From Rhinopomastus cyanomelas (lineage: Eukaryota; Chordata; Aves; Bucerotiformes; Rhinopomastidae): a stretch of DNA of 64,000 nucleotides. A program made the translations under genes and the position numbers. The notes beneath the pieces are model-generated. The model was not told where the DNA came from. It worked only from the letters and a program-made list of their open reading frames with translations, and made no database searches. This document shows positions 48,138 to 62,257 of the stretch, piece by piece; positions within the stretch are counted from its first letter, which is position 1; every line of letters begins with the position of its first letter. The stretch is from assembly GCA_013400115.1 (NCBI GenBank), contig VXBP01003477.1, positions 122,750 to 186,749 on the forward strand, written 5' to 3'.

Positions 48138-48744
48138 GGATAAAATTACAGAATGACATTGAATTTTAGAATTGTAGAATGATGTTTTATAAGTATACAG
48201 ACAGCAAATCAGTTGAAATATTTCATTCTTTTTGTGCTAAAGAGTAAACCAGGAGCAGTGCAGTAAACACGAATAGCTGGAAAATTTCCACCATTTAAAA
48301 ATCTGTACAGAACTGTGAGTTACAGTATCTAGTATGGGTTTAATAAACCATTGTGAGAGGGGATTCTGGTCACCAGAATCACACATGTAATGTAAAAGTA
48401 AATTCCCTGCATCCTGAAATAAGACAGTAGAAAACTTACAAAATAAGTGCTCTATCTGTCAGTGTATGAAGAATCACCAAACAAAGGAAAAGGTAAAAAA
48501 AATCAGAGCTTAAAAAAACCCCCTGTATTTAAAAACAACAACAGCAAACCCTCATTTTTTAATGAAAAAGACAAAAACCCCACTGGCAGTACATGATAAG
48601 GTGAGCTAGGAAAAAAACTTTAGAGTGATTATGCAAGAAGCAGCATACATGGGAAGCCTCTTTCTCAAAGAGCCAGATGAGTTTCAATATTGAAACTATT
48701 ATATCATTGATAAATACATGCAATCATATTCTACAATTGCAATC

Positions 48745-49072
48745 ACAGAATCGTAGAGTGTTCTAGGCTGGAACTCTAGAGGTCATCTAGTCCAATCTCC
48801 CTACATAGGGACAACTCTACCCCAGTCAGGCTGCTCAGAGCCTCAGCAAGCCTGACCTTTAATGACTCAAGAGATGGGGTCCCCACCACCTCCCTGGGCA
48901 GCCCATTCCAGCCATCAACCACCTTCACATTGAAAAACTTATTTTCTAATATCCAGCCTAAACCTATCCTTTCTCAGCTTGAACCCGTTGCTCCTTGTCC
49001 TATCCATATAAATCCTCTTGAAAAGACACTTCCCTGCCTTCATTTAGGGCCTCCCTCAGGTACTGGGAGGTC
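48745..49072 (-). mobile_element. CR1 LINE 3' fragment, tail type D
   Basis: The left tail is aatcacagaatcgtagagtg and gttctaggctggaactctag. The C-terminal antisense blocks run to ccctcaggtactgggaggtc. It ends at almost the same internal position as the type D copy at 6107, within its ORF2 region. Confidence 0.94.
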
Positions 49073-49098
49073 AATACAATATTCCTGCTAAAATTAAG

Positions 49099-49195
49099 AA
49101 TCATAGAATCATTACGGATTGGAAGGGACCTCGAAATATCATCTAGTCCAATCCCCCTGCCACAGCAGGATCACCTAGACCAAGTCACACAGGAA
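49099..49195 (-). mobile_element. Very short CR1 3' tail, type A
   Basis: 97 bp: gaatcatagaatcattacgg and ggattggaagggacctcgaa, through caccta-gaccaagtcacacaggaa. Little divergence from other type A tails is visible, so it is probably young. Confidence 0.94.
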
Positions 49196-50768
49196 TTTTA
49201 AAAATAAAACACATCTGCCTAATTTGTATTGACAAGTTTGCATCACTAATTACATCAAGAAAGCAGCCCCAGAAAACAATGTGTGAATTCACATTTAATG
49301 TGATTAAGTAATGAACAGGCCCGTCGATGCCATGACTGTGGCAGGTATTTTTACCACGACTTTCCAAGCACTTCTTCACTCCTTGGATTCTAGGTATAGC
49401 ATTTCATTTTAGTGCACTCATTTTTGTGGTGCATTAGCAAAGAGAAACGCATTTCGTTTTAACTCTGGGGAATTTCAGCATATGCAGCTCTCACTAAATA
49501 ATCTAGAGCTCAAATAAGACAAAGACTTTGCATGGGTTAATCACCAAACAGGAAAACCTGAGCTTAGTACAGCAGTGTAGCTTTATTTTCTAAAACCAGA
49601 TTGAGTAGAATATATGCACACTTGTACATTCATGGAGCATTTGGAACATCCATTGCGAGTAAGGATAATTATCTACATTCTAAAGGCATTTTACCCTTAA
49701 CTTGATCATATAATATAATTGTAATTACCACCAATTCTATATGGGGAAGTCAAAGACTGCAAAATCTTACCATGCATTTTTACTTTGGAGAAAAAGAGTT
49801 CTCCAAAGACAACAAAAACTGTTCAAAGTAGTTTCCACTGACAGAATGTTTCAAATAAACTTGTTTTTCCTTTTTAAGATTAATTAAAATTGATTATTTC
49901 TTAATGTGAGTGAAAAAAAGATCACAAACCCGGTTTTAAAGCTTAGAGCTATTCATGACAGTTTTCTAATTTGATTCATGCAAATCTGTCAGGGATAAAA
50001 ATCAACCACAATTTAATTTCAAACCTTTCTCGACCAGTTTCTGAACTACTTTTCTATTTTTACTGCAGGATAATGACAATGATAAATGCTTTTACTTGGA
50101 AATAAATATTCATTAAGCAGGCTCAGTTCAAAACTATTCCATTCCAAAGGCCCATGAATGTGCAAGATCCATTTGCCTCTTCAAAGAGATTTATTTGGGA
50201 GAAAGATGGAACTGTGCCCACAAATGTATCTCATAACAATTTAATAGTTCTGTTAAATTAAACCTATGGCAGTAACTTACTTGTAAGCACGGCAATCAAT
50301 ATTAGGAAAGCTGGTGTCAAGTCCAATAATACCAAATATCTGTGGCTGAACAATGTATTAGTTATGGACATAAATCAGATTTAAAGCATTAAGAAGCACT
50401 AAAAGGAAGTGAACTACCAGTAAACTGCTTGAGGTAGGTCACTGTTTTTCCATCCACTCTGCTAATGAACACAAGTTCACATACAAGGACCAAGAGGTAG
50501 CTCATTTACCATGATTTACATGGTCTATGAGAGAGAGTTTAAAAAGAGGAATGACAATAACATTGGCATGGTGTGTGCTTCAGTGCTCAGAACCACTTTA
50601 ATCTACTGGTGCTAAACTAGAAGTGGTAAAAGGAACAGCCTACTCTCATCTCACAGAGCCCTATTACCACTTATATACTTCTTTTGCTGCAATAACTCAC
50701 TGCTATGCTTCATTACATCTGATAAGAAACTGAAAACATCCCAATTTTCAAGAGCTAATAAGAATATC

Positions 50769-50787
50769 CCTGTGTGTGTGTGTGTAC
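50769..50787 (+). repeat. Short (TG)n microsatellite
   Basis: An uninterrupted tgtgtgtgtgtgtgt run. Short, and probably only weakly polymorphic. Confidence 0.85.
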
Positions 50788-51629
50788 AGGTGCCTCCAGT
50801 GTATGAGATCTATGCATGGGTAGGAATTAAAAACAGATGTGATTTCATAGAAGCTCATAACAACCTATGGCTGTGGTTTTGTCACACTTCTCTTGTGGAG
50901 AAAGATAAATGGGCTCCTACAAAGACCAATTCAGAGCACCTAACCAGAGTTCCTTCCCTGACTTCTAAGCTTCTTTCTTATAGCTGACTGTAGGAAAATT
51001 CCAGCCTCATTAGGCTAACAATCCCTTTTGTTAAAACCTTACCTTCCTCAAAATAATCACAGACAAATGGAAACGTGGTCTTCTTTTCATGCTGGATGAC
51101 ATTTTGAAATGGCTGTAATCACACACAGCACTTACACTAGATTTTTTTACAAAGCTTTCCTCACACAAATACTATTCTGCAAAAGCTGATAACTTATTCA
51201 TCTACTTAGGCTTACAACTTTAATCTTATTCTCTTTTTATGTCAATTCTGAGTTGGAAAAATTCCACCAATTTCAAAGGTTTTCACTGTTGCAAGCAATG
51301 AAGAAACCAGCCAGCAGTACTTGAAGTCAGATCAGCAACAAATTAGCTTTTTCTTAAGTGCATTATCTAGAAACTGGACAATATTTTCTTTTTAGCTAAT
51401 AATTTTGCCAAGCACAGCCCCAATCAGACTTCTTGCTTTTTTTTGGCTTTCCTGGGATGTAACATCTACATTTTACCTAATTTTGTTCTTATTTTTATAA
51501 AAAATAATTTAAAATCAAACAGTAAAATAAAACTTCCAAGATTAGTTGTGGATAAAGTTGCATACTAATTACTTATTGTAGAATTGAAATTACAAACACA
51601 CAAAACCTTAACAACAAATTCCCTCTCCA

Positions 51630-52000
51630 TCATAGAATCATAGAATCAGAGAATATTAGGGATTGGAAGGGACCTTGAAAGTCCAGTCCAATCCCCCTGC
51701 CACAGCAGGATCACCTAGATCCAGTTGAGCAGGAACATGTTCAGTTGGGTTTTAAATATCTCCAGAAAAGGAGATTCTACGGCCTCCCTGGGCAGCCCCT
51801 TCCAGTGCTTCATCACCCTCACTGTGAAGAAGTTCCTTTCATTGATGTGAAACCTCCTCTGTTCCAGCTGACATCCATTCCCCCTTCTCCTGTCATTAGA
51901 GAAGAGCCTGACTCCATCCTCCTGTCACCCATCCTTTTCATATTTATAAACATTAGTGAGGTCACTCCTCGGTCTCCTTCCTTCCAAGCCTTTCTCATTC
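51630..52000 (-). mobile_element. CR1 LINE 3' fragment, tail type A
   Basis: The left tail has a multiplied octamer (tcatagaatcatagaatcag), then ttagggattggaagggacct. The C-terminal antisense blocks run to gtcactcctcggtctccttc. It lies about 260 bp downstream of the exon 42 donor in transcript direction and in the sense orientation of DMD. Confidence 0.95.
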
Positions 52001-52258
52001 AAGGACTTACTCTGTGATTACCCTACCACTATTATCTTCCAGATACAAGTGAAACAGAAAAAAAAATTACATGAAATCCTCTGTGTAGAATATACTTTGC
52101 AGCAATGTGCCCTCATGTATAAGCAGCTGTATATGCTGACATCACAGTGAGACTGAGCATTTATGACACAGATGCCTGAAGGTAAGTGCAGGCTGACAAT
52201 AAACAGAAGCCCCATATTAATGGAATCCAATCACTGTGAGAAAATCTTTCTCTCTTAC

Positions 52259-52453
52259 CTTGAGACACTCTTCTTGTTTGGAGAGATCTTCATAGTCCTT
52301 AGCTTGCAGAACAGGAGAATTAAGGCGCTCTTCTACTTCGGACAAGGCTTGCAAAAGATGGACGATCTCTGCCAGGTATGTAGAAGGCACATGAGTGGTT
52401 TCCACAGTCATAGTTTCAGTCATCACAAAAGTTGTATCTTCACGAACTGTTTG
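52259..52453 (-). CDS. DMD: Dystrophin exon 42 (internal coding exon)
   Basis: This exon encodes the junction into spectrin-like repeat 16 and its first helix. The minus-strand reading is 65 codons, from QTVREDTTF through THVPSTYLAEI to KQEECLK, with no partial codon at either end. Exact or near matches to human exon 42 include TVRE, VMTE, VPSTYL.EI, QAL.EVE, L.AKD.EDL.KQEE.LK, and the length of 195 bp, identical to human. The acceptor is ctatactag/CAAACA with only a modest pyrimidine tract and a possible ctaaa branch site about 30 nt upstream; the donor is CTCAAG/gtaaga. Phase 0/0 means the exon could be skipped without a frameshift. It is the most upstream exon of the gene in this window, since transcription runs from high to low coordinates. 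Confidence 0.97.
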
Positions 52454-53763
52454 CTAGTATAGATATACACAAGAATGCTTCCTTTAGTTTCTCAACAGCA
52501 CACAACCTTCTACCTTAATGCAATTTCAATTCACATCCTAGAAACAGTTAAAGTACTGTCTAAGAAAAAACGCAGGACACATTTGAGGTTTCTGACATAG
52601 GTCACTCACACTCCACTAGCCTGTGTGAAATGTCAGGCACTGAAATTCACCCATGCGAAGCTGTACAAATTTTTGTTTTCCTTATCTCCAAAAAAATGAA
52701 GATAGGAAATGCTGCACTTGTGTGTCACTGGGATTTTAATTCTAGCCTTTTCTTTTAAGTCCTCACACCTCCTTAAGAATCTGTCCATCACAGAAATTCC
52801 ATGCATGCCAGGTCTGGAGTGCTACATCAGTTCAAGGTGACAAATAAAACACTGTCTTGTGTAATAGACACAATTTCTTAAATAACATGCAACACGAAGA
52901 AATTAGGTCAACTCAGCACATTCAACACTGTACTGGAACCTTTGTCTCTGAAACAGAAAGAACAAACTGGAATTTAGGTATTTCAGTGGTCTTCAGTGCA
53001 TTCATATTTCTAAAAGAAATCCCAGTAACTGACTCTCTTCAGTAAATTTAAAATGGTAATTATTTTCTTGTAAATCTGTATAAATAGGAAGCAGACACTG
53101 TAATCTGTAAGCACGTGTATATAGTAAATATAAAGAAATCTCAGAACATTGGGCTTGGAGAAAACAGATAGCTGGTCTGAGGCTTTTGGAAAGACAGTGA
53201 CCTATACGGTGACAAGAGTGGCTGCTTACGCAATCTCTCTGCATTTCTGATTAGAAATGTTTGTGGATCACAGGTACAAAGTAACACCAAAATTGTGATG
53301 GCAAGCAGGGACAACTGCAATTGCTTCTTTTAACTAAACTGAAAAACCCCCATGATCACGATGCAGATCCATTAGACAGTACAAATTAAACACAAACAAT
53401 TTATCTGTGATGTGTGTATACAAGTTATTAATTGTTGAGATTAATCCCATCACATAGGATTCCTAGTGTTGGTCCTAGGTCCGTTTTGCTTGATGTCTGT
53501 CTTTTCAAGACCAAAAATTTAGTTATTGTGGAAGTCAGCTTTTGGAAGCAACTGCTGGTAAACTTTCTTTCAAAAATCTTAGCATTTAGTTGCTTCAGTC
53601 CTAATACAGGTGTTTATGGATTTTAGAGCCATGTATGTAAAAAAATGGTCCTGAGGAAAACAATATCACCAGATAGCTGCACAATATGTAAAGAAAACAA
53701 ATGTAAACACTGCCCTGCACATATCTCAGCAAAGTGTCTCATTTTAATTTATCCATTTGTCCT

Positions 53764-53984
53764 GTCACAGAATCATAGAACATTAGGGATTGGAAAGGAC
53801 CTCAGAAGATCATCCAGACCAATCTCCCTGTCACAGTAGGATCACCTAGATGAAGTTGCACAAGAACATTTCCAGGCAAGTTTTAAACATCTCCAGAGGA
53901 GACTCCACAACATCCCTGGGCAGCCGGTTCCAGTGCTTCATCACCATGAAGATGTTCATTCTCATATTTATGTGGAATTCCCTA
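53764..53984 (-). mobile_element. CR1 LINE 3' fragment, tail type A
   Basis: The left tail is gtcacagaatcatagaacat and gggattggaaaggacctcag. It is truncated after ctcatatttatgtggaattc, with small deletions inside (gagactccacaacatccctg). Confidence 0.95.
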
Positions 53985-55049
53985 TCCATTCTTTCGTGTT
54001 ATGTTTCTCTCCTCAGTTACCAGACTTAGTAATCTGGTTCTTAAATTTTCTTTAGAGCCTTAAAATATGCGTACACACACGCTAGAAGATGTAGGCATGT
54101 CACATATAAAGCCCATAAAGTTATCTGTAGACATTCTGCTGCATTTGTTATGCAAATTTAATTGCCTTCCTTCCACATTTCTAAACGACTTTTTGAGTAC
54201 ATCTGCTATCACCAAAACCTCTCTAATTACCATATCACTGCTATAATTTTATTTAAAATAAATTGCTTTAAAATATATTGTGCTCTTCCCCCCATATGTT
54301 TCATGAATCACATGCTCTGCAAAAATAACAGTTACTCCAGTAAGCCTAAAGAAAAAGATCTCCCAGGTGATTATAAAAGGTGAGATTCTGACCACACATC
54401 AACGTATTTTCATTCCTGAGGATTGCACTCTGATATTTCTACATGTAATAAAGAGATTTAGATGAACATGAGGAGCATTTTACCTAGAGTTTTATTTTTC
54501 TCTTTGACTGAGAAGACAATATTTATATTTACAGAAATGACAAGAGGATGCTAGGTGTGAAAGTTTAATGTAGTCTAATACTTTTAATCTAAATTATATA
54601 AACTTATATGTATACACATGCACACATGCATGTATAGATATGTAGGGAAAGAAAAAAAAAATCATTGACTTATTGCTCTAAATAGTATCTGAAACCAGAA
54701 AAAAGGCAAGCAGAGAAATGATGTTTGAGCACTTCATGGACATAATCTCAGATTATTTTTATGAATGCTAAAATCAAGTAACTTTCCATTATAGTTACAA
54801 GAAGTCTTAGAAAAGAACTCTGCAAAGCACAAATAAATAAAATATGACAGGACTAAAGCTTGTGTGGCTTATGTGGTTTAATAATCACTCAAAATATGTG
54901 TAATATATAACTGTCAATGTGTATGAGATATATGCAGCCAATATATTCATACTAGACTTTGCAGAAAACTTCACATTCATAGTTCTCATAGTTGCAGGGT
55001 TACTCAGAAGAAATGTGACTGAGGAGATTTCTAGTTCAAGCAAATCATT

Positions 55050-55498
55050 AATCACAGAATAATGGAATCATTCAGGCTGGAAAAGACCCTTGGGATCATC
55101 GAGTCCAACCATCAACCCTACTCTACAAGTTCACCCCTTAACCAGATTCCCCAACGCTACATCTAAGTGATTTTTAAACACATTCAGGGATGGTGACTCA
55201 ACCACCACCCTGGGAAGCCCATTCCAGTGCCTGACCACTGTCTAAATCAAGAACCTTTTCCTGACATCTAGTCTAAACCAACCCTGTTGAAGCTTGAAGC
55301 CCTTCCCTCTAGTTCTGTCACTATTTACTTGTGAGAAAAGACCAGCACCAACATCTTTACAATGTCCTTTCAGATAGTATTAGAGAGCGATGAGATCTCC
55401 CCTTACCTCCTTTTTCTTCAAACTAAACAGCTCCAACTCTCTCAATCTCTCCTCATAAGATTTATTCTCCAGGCCCTTCATCAACTTTGTTGCCCTCC
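55050..55498 (-). mobile_element. CR1 LINE 3' fragment, tail type B
   Basis: The left tail is taatcacagaataatggaat, then cccttgggatcatcgagtcc. The C-terminal antisense blocks run to ctccaggcccttcatcaact. A typical type B copy. Confidence 0.95.
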
Positions 55499-57990
55499 AA
55501 CTTTAGGAGTCAGGGTTTAAATTTTGACTTCAGTGGGTTTTTCAACAGGTCACAGTGTTCCTTCTCTTCTCTCTATCCTTCATTGATGGTAGTAAAAAAT
55601 TAATCTAATGTTGGCATCTTGCACTAAGTAATGGAGCCTGAGTCAATTTTAATCAGCAAAGAAAGGGGAAAAAAAGGGCTTTTCCCTTTGTTTGTTGGAA
55701 TTGCCTTATTGTAGAAGATACAACGGTCAGGGTCCTCTGTCTTAACATGGAGACGCATCATTCCTGGAAATGCATATCTGAACCCTAGTCATGTACTAAC
55801 ACTGTCATGAAAAAATAACTAAAAAACATGTAATTACTAATGGAAAAATAGATCATTTGATGAAAAGAAGGTTAAAATTTTACAAAGATTAAAAATAAAC
55901 AAGAAAACTAGAAGTTTCAGTTAATATATTAAGAATGGTTTTGAATTAATTACACCTGACAAAGTGGCAGAGTACATTAGATAGTAATTTGAAAATACTC
56001 AGTCAAAGAACAATCAAAAATAATACATAATGCACACAAATTGTTAAGAGGCCATTTCCTATATCAATATTTCTGCAGAATATATTTTCACTGGTATTAA
56101 TTTACTTTTTATTATTGTTTGATTGTGATATATTGACATGCAAATTATTTCTGGTCTCAAAAATAGCCCAATTCTTTTGGCTAAGGCTTAATATGTCACA
56201 CACTACTTTTCAGCAAGTATTATTATCTCTAGAACAGCAAGCTCAATTTGCTCTTCCATCATTTCATATTTTTGATTAAAAGATAGGATCATTCAATAAA
56301 CATAAGTCTACCTACACATGAAAAACTAATTTTATTCATAGGAACTACGTCCTACCAGGCGCAACACAACGACAAGAAATACATTTGTGAGCTGGCTTCT
56401 ACAGAGAAAGTCGATAAAGAAAACCAACAGAAAAACTGTGAGGAAGAAAGAACTATAGGAATAATGCAGATTTTACCCACAAGATCAAACCACTCCCCAA
56501 AAATAACCCAACAAAACTGTCTGTGGTTATCATTGTTACCCACAGCTAGAACATTACTGAAGCGGCACATGAGCGAACTGCTCTTGATTAATGCTGAGAA
56601 TTTCCTCTTAACTCTGCAAAAGTCAGCGTTAAAGCACAGGTCACCGTGTCAGCATACCCATTTACTTCACTCTTTCTTGCAGGGAACAATGCCAACATCA
56701 GTTTTGCTGTTCAACAGTTTACACTCAGAAAACCTCCAATCTCTTTGTATTAAATCTTGAGAACTGTTCCATTTTTTGTCCCTTCCTACTACAGTGACTC
56801 ACTCCTAGAGACCCGAGTGTGCTGGGCTTTTGAGATAAAAACATAATACGTGGGGGAGTACAGTGGCAGAAGACACCTATCAGCACTGCTGTACTGCACT
56901 AGCAGGGATGCTAGTGACACTGCTCCTAGCAGGGATGAACTCTCATCCTGATGAGAAATTCAGTAAAAACAAACATGTGCCTCCTCCTGAAGTGAACTAA
57001 TGCTTGAAACATAATTCTTTACGAGCAGCAGAGTGTAAAAAGTCAGTCATCTCTGAGCAATAAAGACTGGTGTGCTGCACATTAAAACCAACACCAACAG
57101 AACAAAACCATCGCAAAGCAGGAGCCAATATTTGGAACAGTTACTGCCACCTACAGCAAACTGTAAGCCACATCATATTTGCTAGTCCACAGTTAGCATT
57201 AATACAACGAATAAAAAAATAAAACAACAAAAGCAGAATCAAATTCTGTCATAGAGCAATAAAACCACTTTCAAGTATGTACTTTTATATGTAAAGATGC
57301 TTTTATGCACCCCTTGCTGTGTGAACCATGAATGGTGCTAACAGCTAATATTCAGAGAAACCAATCCTGTCTCTTCTGTTGTGCCAGCACACCTTAGCTG
57401 TGTGGATGCATGTAGAAAGCAGATCAAAATTACAGCAATAGATGGAATTGTCATTATCAGATTAGACAGACTTAGTCAATCACAAACAAGCTATCTGTCA
57501 ATACAAAAAGAAGCATCCCTTTCAAGTACACAGGAGCTTAAACCCTCCCTACAGGATTAAACATTCATAAAATGCTTATGCAATTTCATAAGGTCTTACA
57601 AAGCACTAGGCTGCATAAAAACATATTTAAAATTATTTAAAAAAAAATAGTACTTTCAAGTAGCTCTGTACATTTTTCTCCTGTATGTGATTTTTCTACC
57701 CACGTATGGTTTTAGTCCACCAATTCAGCATAACACAGTACTTAAAGACATATTGGAACGCTTGCATCTGACTTCAACAGTGATACAGAACTGCCACTTC
57801 CAAAACACCTTCAGTGCAGAGTGCTCCCGGACAGCAAGTGATCTATGTTTTCACAATAATTCAGTGCTAAGGCATGACTGAGAAATGCTGCATTACAGCA
57901 GTCAGACAGTTCAGCACATTTTACATGCTCGAACAGGAATATAAAATCGAAGTCATTGCTTCTGAAAACTAAGAATCAACCGGTATTATA

Positions 57991-58224
57991 ACAGAATCAT
58001 AGAATGTTCTACGCTGGAAGGGACCTCTAGAAGTCATCTCCCTGCACAGGGACAAGTCTACCTAGGTCAGGTTGCTCAGAGCTTCATCATGCCTTACCTT
58101 TAATGACTCCAGGGATGGGACTCCCACCACCTCCCCAGGCAGCCTATTCCAGCCATCAGCCAACCTCACATTGAAGAACTTCTAATATTCATCCTAAACC
58201 TATCCTTTCCCAGCCTGAATCTAG
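57991..58224 (-). mobile_element. CR1 LINE 3' fragment, tail type D
   Basis: The left tail is cagaatcatagaatgttcta, then ggacctctagaagtcatctc. It is truncated after tatcctttcccagcctgaat. Small deletions remove part of the 'ctagtccaacctc' stretch and of 'cttctttctaatat'. Confidence 0.94.
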
Positions 58225-61200
58225 CTTAAACAGTGTGAAGTTATTTCACTGTCTTGTTTTGGACCTTGATAACTCAATAGCAATGCAGGGATTTTCTGTA
58301 TAAGGTATGTTGCTTGTACTTTTAGGCTTAAATTATGGGATATCTCCAAAAACCTCCGAGAGTCATGTTACCCTCTGATGCATTCTTTATGATGGATTGG
58401 ACAGATACCTGTGGTTTCTTGGCTCAAAGACGTGGATGACTACTTATTCCACCCTGAATTTTTCTTATTTTTTTGTTTGCACATTGAAATGACAGGGGGA
58501 AAAAGGATACAGATAAAAGCTACAACTATTTTAAACATTAACTTGAGAGTAATTCACCATTTTACTTGCTATATGGATACTTCTAACTTCAATTAATTTT
58601 TCCCCACATCCTTCCTTCCCCCACTCCCCTCCAGAGGTAACTAGACAGTGTAAAAAACAATGACAAAGCATTTTGGTGCTGCAGTCACTCACGCGTGCTC
58701 CACACACCATCATTTCTTCAGAGCCCTCCAAGTCTTCAAGTGCATTTGGTCAAGTGATGAAAATCAAGAGCTTTGGCCATCGCTTTTTTCACTGCTTAAC
58801 AGTGCTGTTGTTTTATTCTGACTTAGATAATTGTCTCCACATACGGATTTTCCTGAGGCTGAGGCACAGCTGTGTACTGAACTTAGATGCAGCTTATGTG
58901 AAAACTTAACTGTTGCTTCTTTCTTGTAAGTCCTGTTAGCGTTAATGCGAACAAGAGACATGGAGAACTAGCACAAATTGGAAATTCTATCAGTTCTGCT
59001 GTTAACTTTTAGTGCTGAAAGCTTCTGCTCAAACCTGTTTGTGAAGCAAAGAGAATAAAGCTCATGGGCTGTGCTGTGATACAAGCCAGCTTTTTCTTAT
59101 GCCACAGCTTCAAAGTTACCACATCTTGAAGAAACCCAAAATCTCTTGTTTTAAGCAGAATATACAGATATGGTAATGATTTCTGATAAAGATGGAATGT
59201 TGTCATCTTAATAATTGTAGCAGCTGAAAATTGACAAATAAAAGGACATTTGCATGTCTCTGCCATGTGACTTTAAACAGACACTCATAACATTTTAAAA
59301 GGATTCATTAAAAGAATTAAAGAAACACTTTTAGAAAGTACTGTTATAATGAGTGTAAATGTGTTACCTTCTAGTAGACAGTATGCATCTAAAAACTTTT
59401 ATATATTAACGACAGATTGCACAGATCATTAGAGTTGTTAACTATTTCATGTGTTCATGCTGTATTTGTCACAGCTGGAAAAATACATGCAGGCATTATA
59501 AAGGAAATGCTCTACTTAAGGAAGCATGAAGTTGGCTGTAGAAATTAAACTATTTAAATAGTGTTTTTTTTATCATGATATCTAATTCTGAGAGTCTCTG
59601 ATGTTTCTGTTAAAATGATATTGCGCACGCTCAAATCCGTCTATGTGCATGGAAATGCCTGAAAGAATGGACAGAATGTCAAACTATTTTTTCAAGTCAA
59701 AAGAAATTTTCAAATTTGTTGTTCTTGGACAGTGGTAACTTGTAGAGAAGACACAGTGTATATGGTGGCAGATGTTCTTGAAAACAGTCTTCCTAGAAAC
59801 AGACTTTGGCTAATGCCAACTTGTTTCATGACTGACTTATTAAGACTTTCTAAATGTCACAGTCTTAACATTCTGTATGAAGTTTTAGGGCTGCCTTGAA
59901 TACCAAAGTGTCTAAATCTACGGACTGATTATCAAGGAACCAATTAGTGTTAAATTATTGGTTAGAATAAATAATGTCAGAATTGAGTCTCTTGATGTCC
60001 AAATTGACTAACCCATTTTGAAATTGACTGGTGATATGTGCTGTTAACTTTATTCACGGCACATATTAGCTGTTTGCCATTCAGAAAATAATCTAAAAAT
60101 AACATTAAATTAGAGTGCTACTGTGGAAAGCTAACAGCGTTAAAGGCCCTGAACCTTAAACACCGACACCTTCCAGAAATGCTAAAAGGAATTACATAAT
60201 CCTTTTCCATCTTTATTTCCTAAAATAACCTGCATCTACATGTATAGAGATGCAGTCCTACAGAATAATAACAGGGCTTGTCTCTTAGGCAGATTTTTTT
60301 ACCCTAAGACATTTTTTTTTAATAAAATGTGAATCAAATCCACATCAATCCATCTGTTTTGAAAAAGAATTAAATGTGACTATATAGATATTCAGTAACT
60401 GTGCTGCGCATACACAATTTTACTTCCTTCTGCACCTTCATGAGTATATGCAAAAAACCCCAACAAAACAATGAGTGATGCTGACATCCTGAATTATAGG
60501 CGGGAGGTGAATATTATCTCTTCAAAAAGTACTGTCACTTAGAGACAAACCTCTTTGCAGCAAGTCTTTTCCCTTACTATTTAATTCAAAATTATAGCCA
60601 GGTAATTTTGACAGCAGATTCCTTACCATGTAATTTATTATGTTATTAAGCCTTGATATCAGCTATCAGAGAAAATAAGATGGTAATGAGCTGCTTTATT
60701 TCTCCAATAGTTAGGTAATTATAAGGAATAAAACACTACAGTAGTATAATGCTCAATGTTTGCCCAAAGACAACTGAAAGAAGAGATAGCTATGTCACAC
60801 ATGATGTTTTAACCAAGTCTGTTGGCCTTGTTTCCATCTCAAATGACACAAACAATGATAAGAAACTACTGTGGCATGGCTAAGACTACTTCATATAATT
60901 TAAAGACAGCACCCTAAACCAGCCTTAGTCCAAGTTGTAACAAATGCTCTCCTTCCTATATGATGAAGTAAAGGTGGTGTTTTGCTTTTAGACTAAAGAA
61001 TGTAATTTAGATCACTGGAGTTTATAGCAAAATGAAAAATGACAAAGAGAAACCTCTTCTGTAAAGCTCTGTCACCGACAGGAGAGGATTTTAAAACTGC
61101 ATTCTATTAAAGCTCGATATTTGCACTGATGATAGTGAGGACTCTTTGAAGTCAAGAAGGAACTATCAAGGAAGGTAAATTTTGTTTTAGAACTCAAAAT

Positions 61201-62257
61201 ACCTTAGAGAACTAGTCCACTATTACAAAAGAAGGCTATACATGGCCTTCAACTAAATTACCCAGACTGTTTAAGCATTCATTTCTGGCAGAGCACCCAC
61301 AGATGCATCTACTCAAGTAGCATTTTTAATGCGTATAAAACTTTTTCTCAGCTATATCAAAGACAATATCCATCTTCAGTGTACTTGCTTCACCTTTCTT
61401 ATCTTAAATAAGACGTAAACCTTAAGTATTTGAAATGCATTTAAATGAATTGGAATCAATTTTCTAGTAGCAATTTCCAGGTCAATGTATGGTAAAAATT
61501 GGTTATAAATATTCTACTGCAATTCTCCTCCAAAAGGTTTTAATTCATCCTCATCACTTTTGCAGATCACAGACAAAAGGGCAGTGCCGTGCAAAGCAAG
61601 TTGTTTAAAAAGCTGTTACTGTAAATGTCAGAAAAGTTATTAAATGATGCCACAAGTTTCTCTCTGTCCTGTCCTTAAGAGTCCCTAATCACAAGGCTAA
61701 AACATATTCTAATCCATCACGATACAGTTCTTTTGTTTTGTCCACTAAGTGTTTTCCTGTTTCACTTTCCTAATGCATTTTCTCTTTTAATTGTTCTCTC
61801 TCCAATAATAAGGTATTGGTTTTCTCAACTATTTGGCAACTCCTCTTTGGGAAACGATTACTAGTTTATTTACCCCAATAAATATTTAAGCCAGGATAAA
61901 AGTCGAGAATAACTTAATTGCTGCTGATTGCAAAAGATGTGAAAAACTAGTCAAAACCAATGGCATCATGTTACCTCTGGATTATCCATGTTGTGCAGAT
62001 GCAGACAGGTAATTAGGACACTAAGACCTGTATTTATCTGCCTGTGGCAGATTTATTTGAGCCAGTTTGATTTGTATTTTTGAACATATCTGAACAGTTT
62101 TAAAAGTATAAATTTCATTAAATGAAACAAATAGAGTCACATGGGAAAATACAAACCAAAAAGGGCAAAATGCCCTAAAAGACTAAGCATAAACAAACTC
62201 TTGTATTTCACATGCAAACGTGACCAGTCAGTCCTTAATCTGTTTCCAGAAGTTGAT

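Larger units (their letters stand above)
38893..52258 (-). other. DMD: DMD intron 42, complete
   Basis: This intron is about 13.4 kb, between the donor gtaaga of exon 42 (52258) and the acceptor tattgcag of exon 43 (38893). It is rich in CR1 fragments between 39.5 and 52.0 kb. The gaps over 300 bases (38893-39570, 39871-40475, 40978-41788, 42863-43571, 44139-44930, 45509-47427, 48138-48744, 49196-51629) are AT-rich sequence in which I see no gene, RNA or identifiable element beyond the short repeats listed separately. Confidence 0.92.

Noticed and set aside
52163..52462. Plus-strand ORF of 99 codons
   Set aside because: A shadow of exon 42 on the opposite strand.
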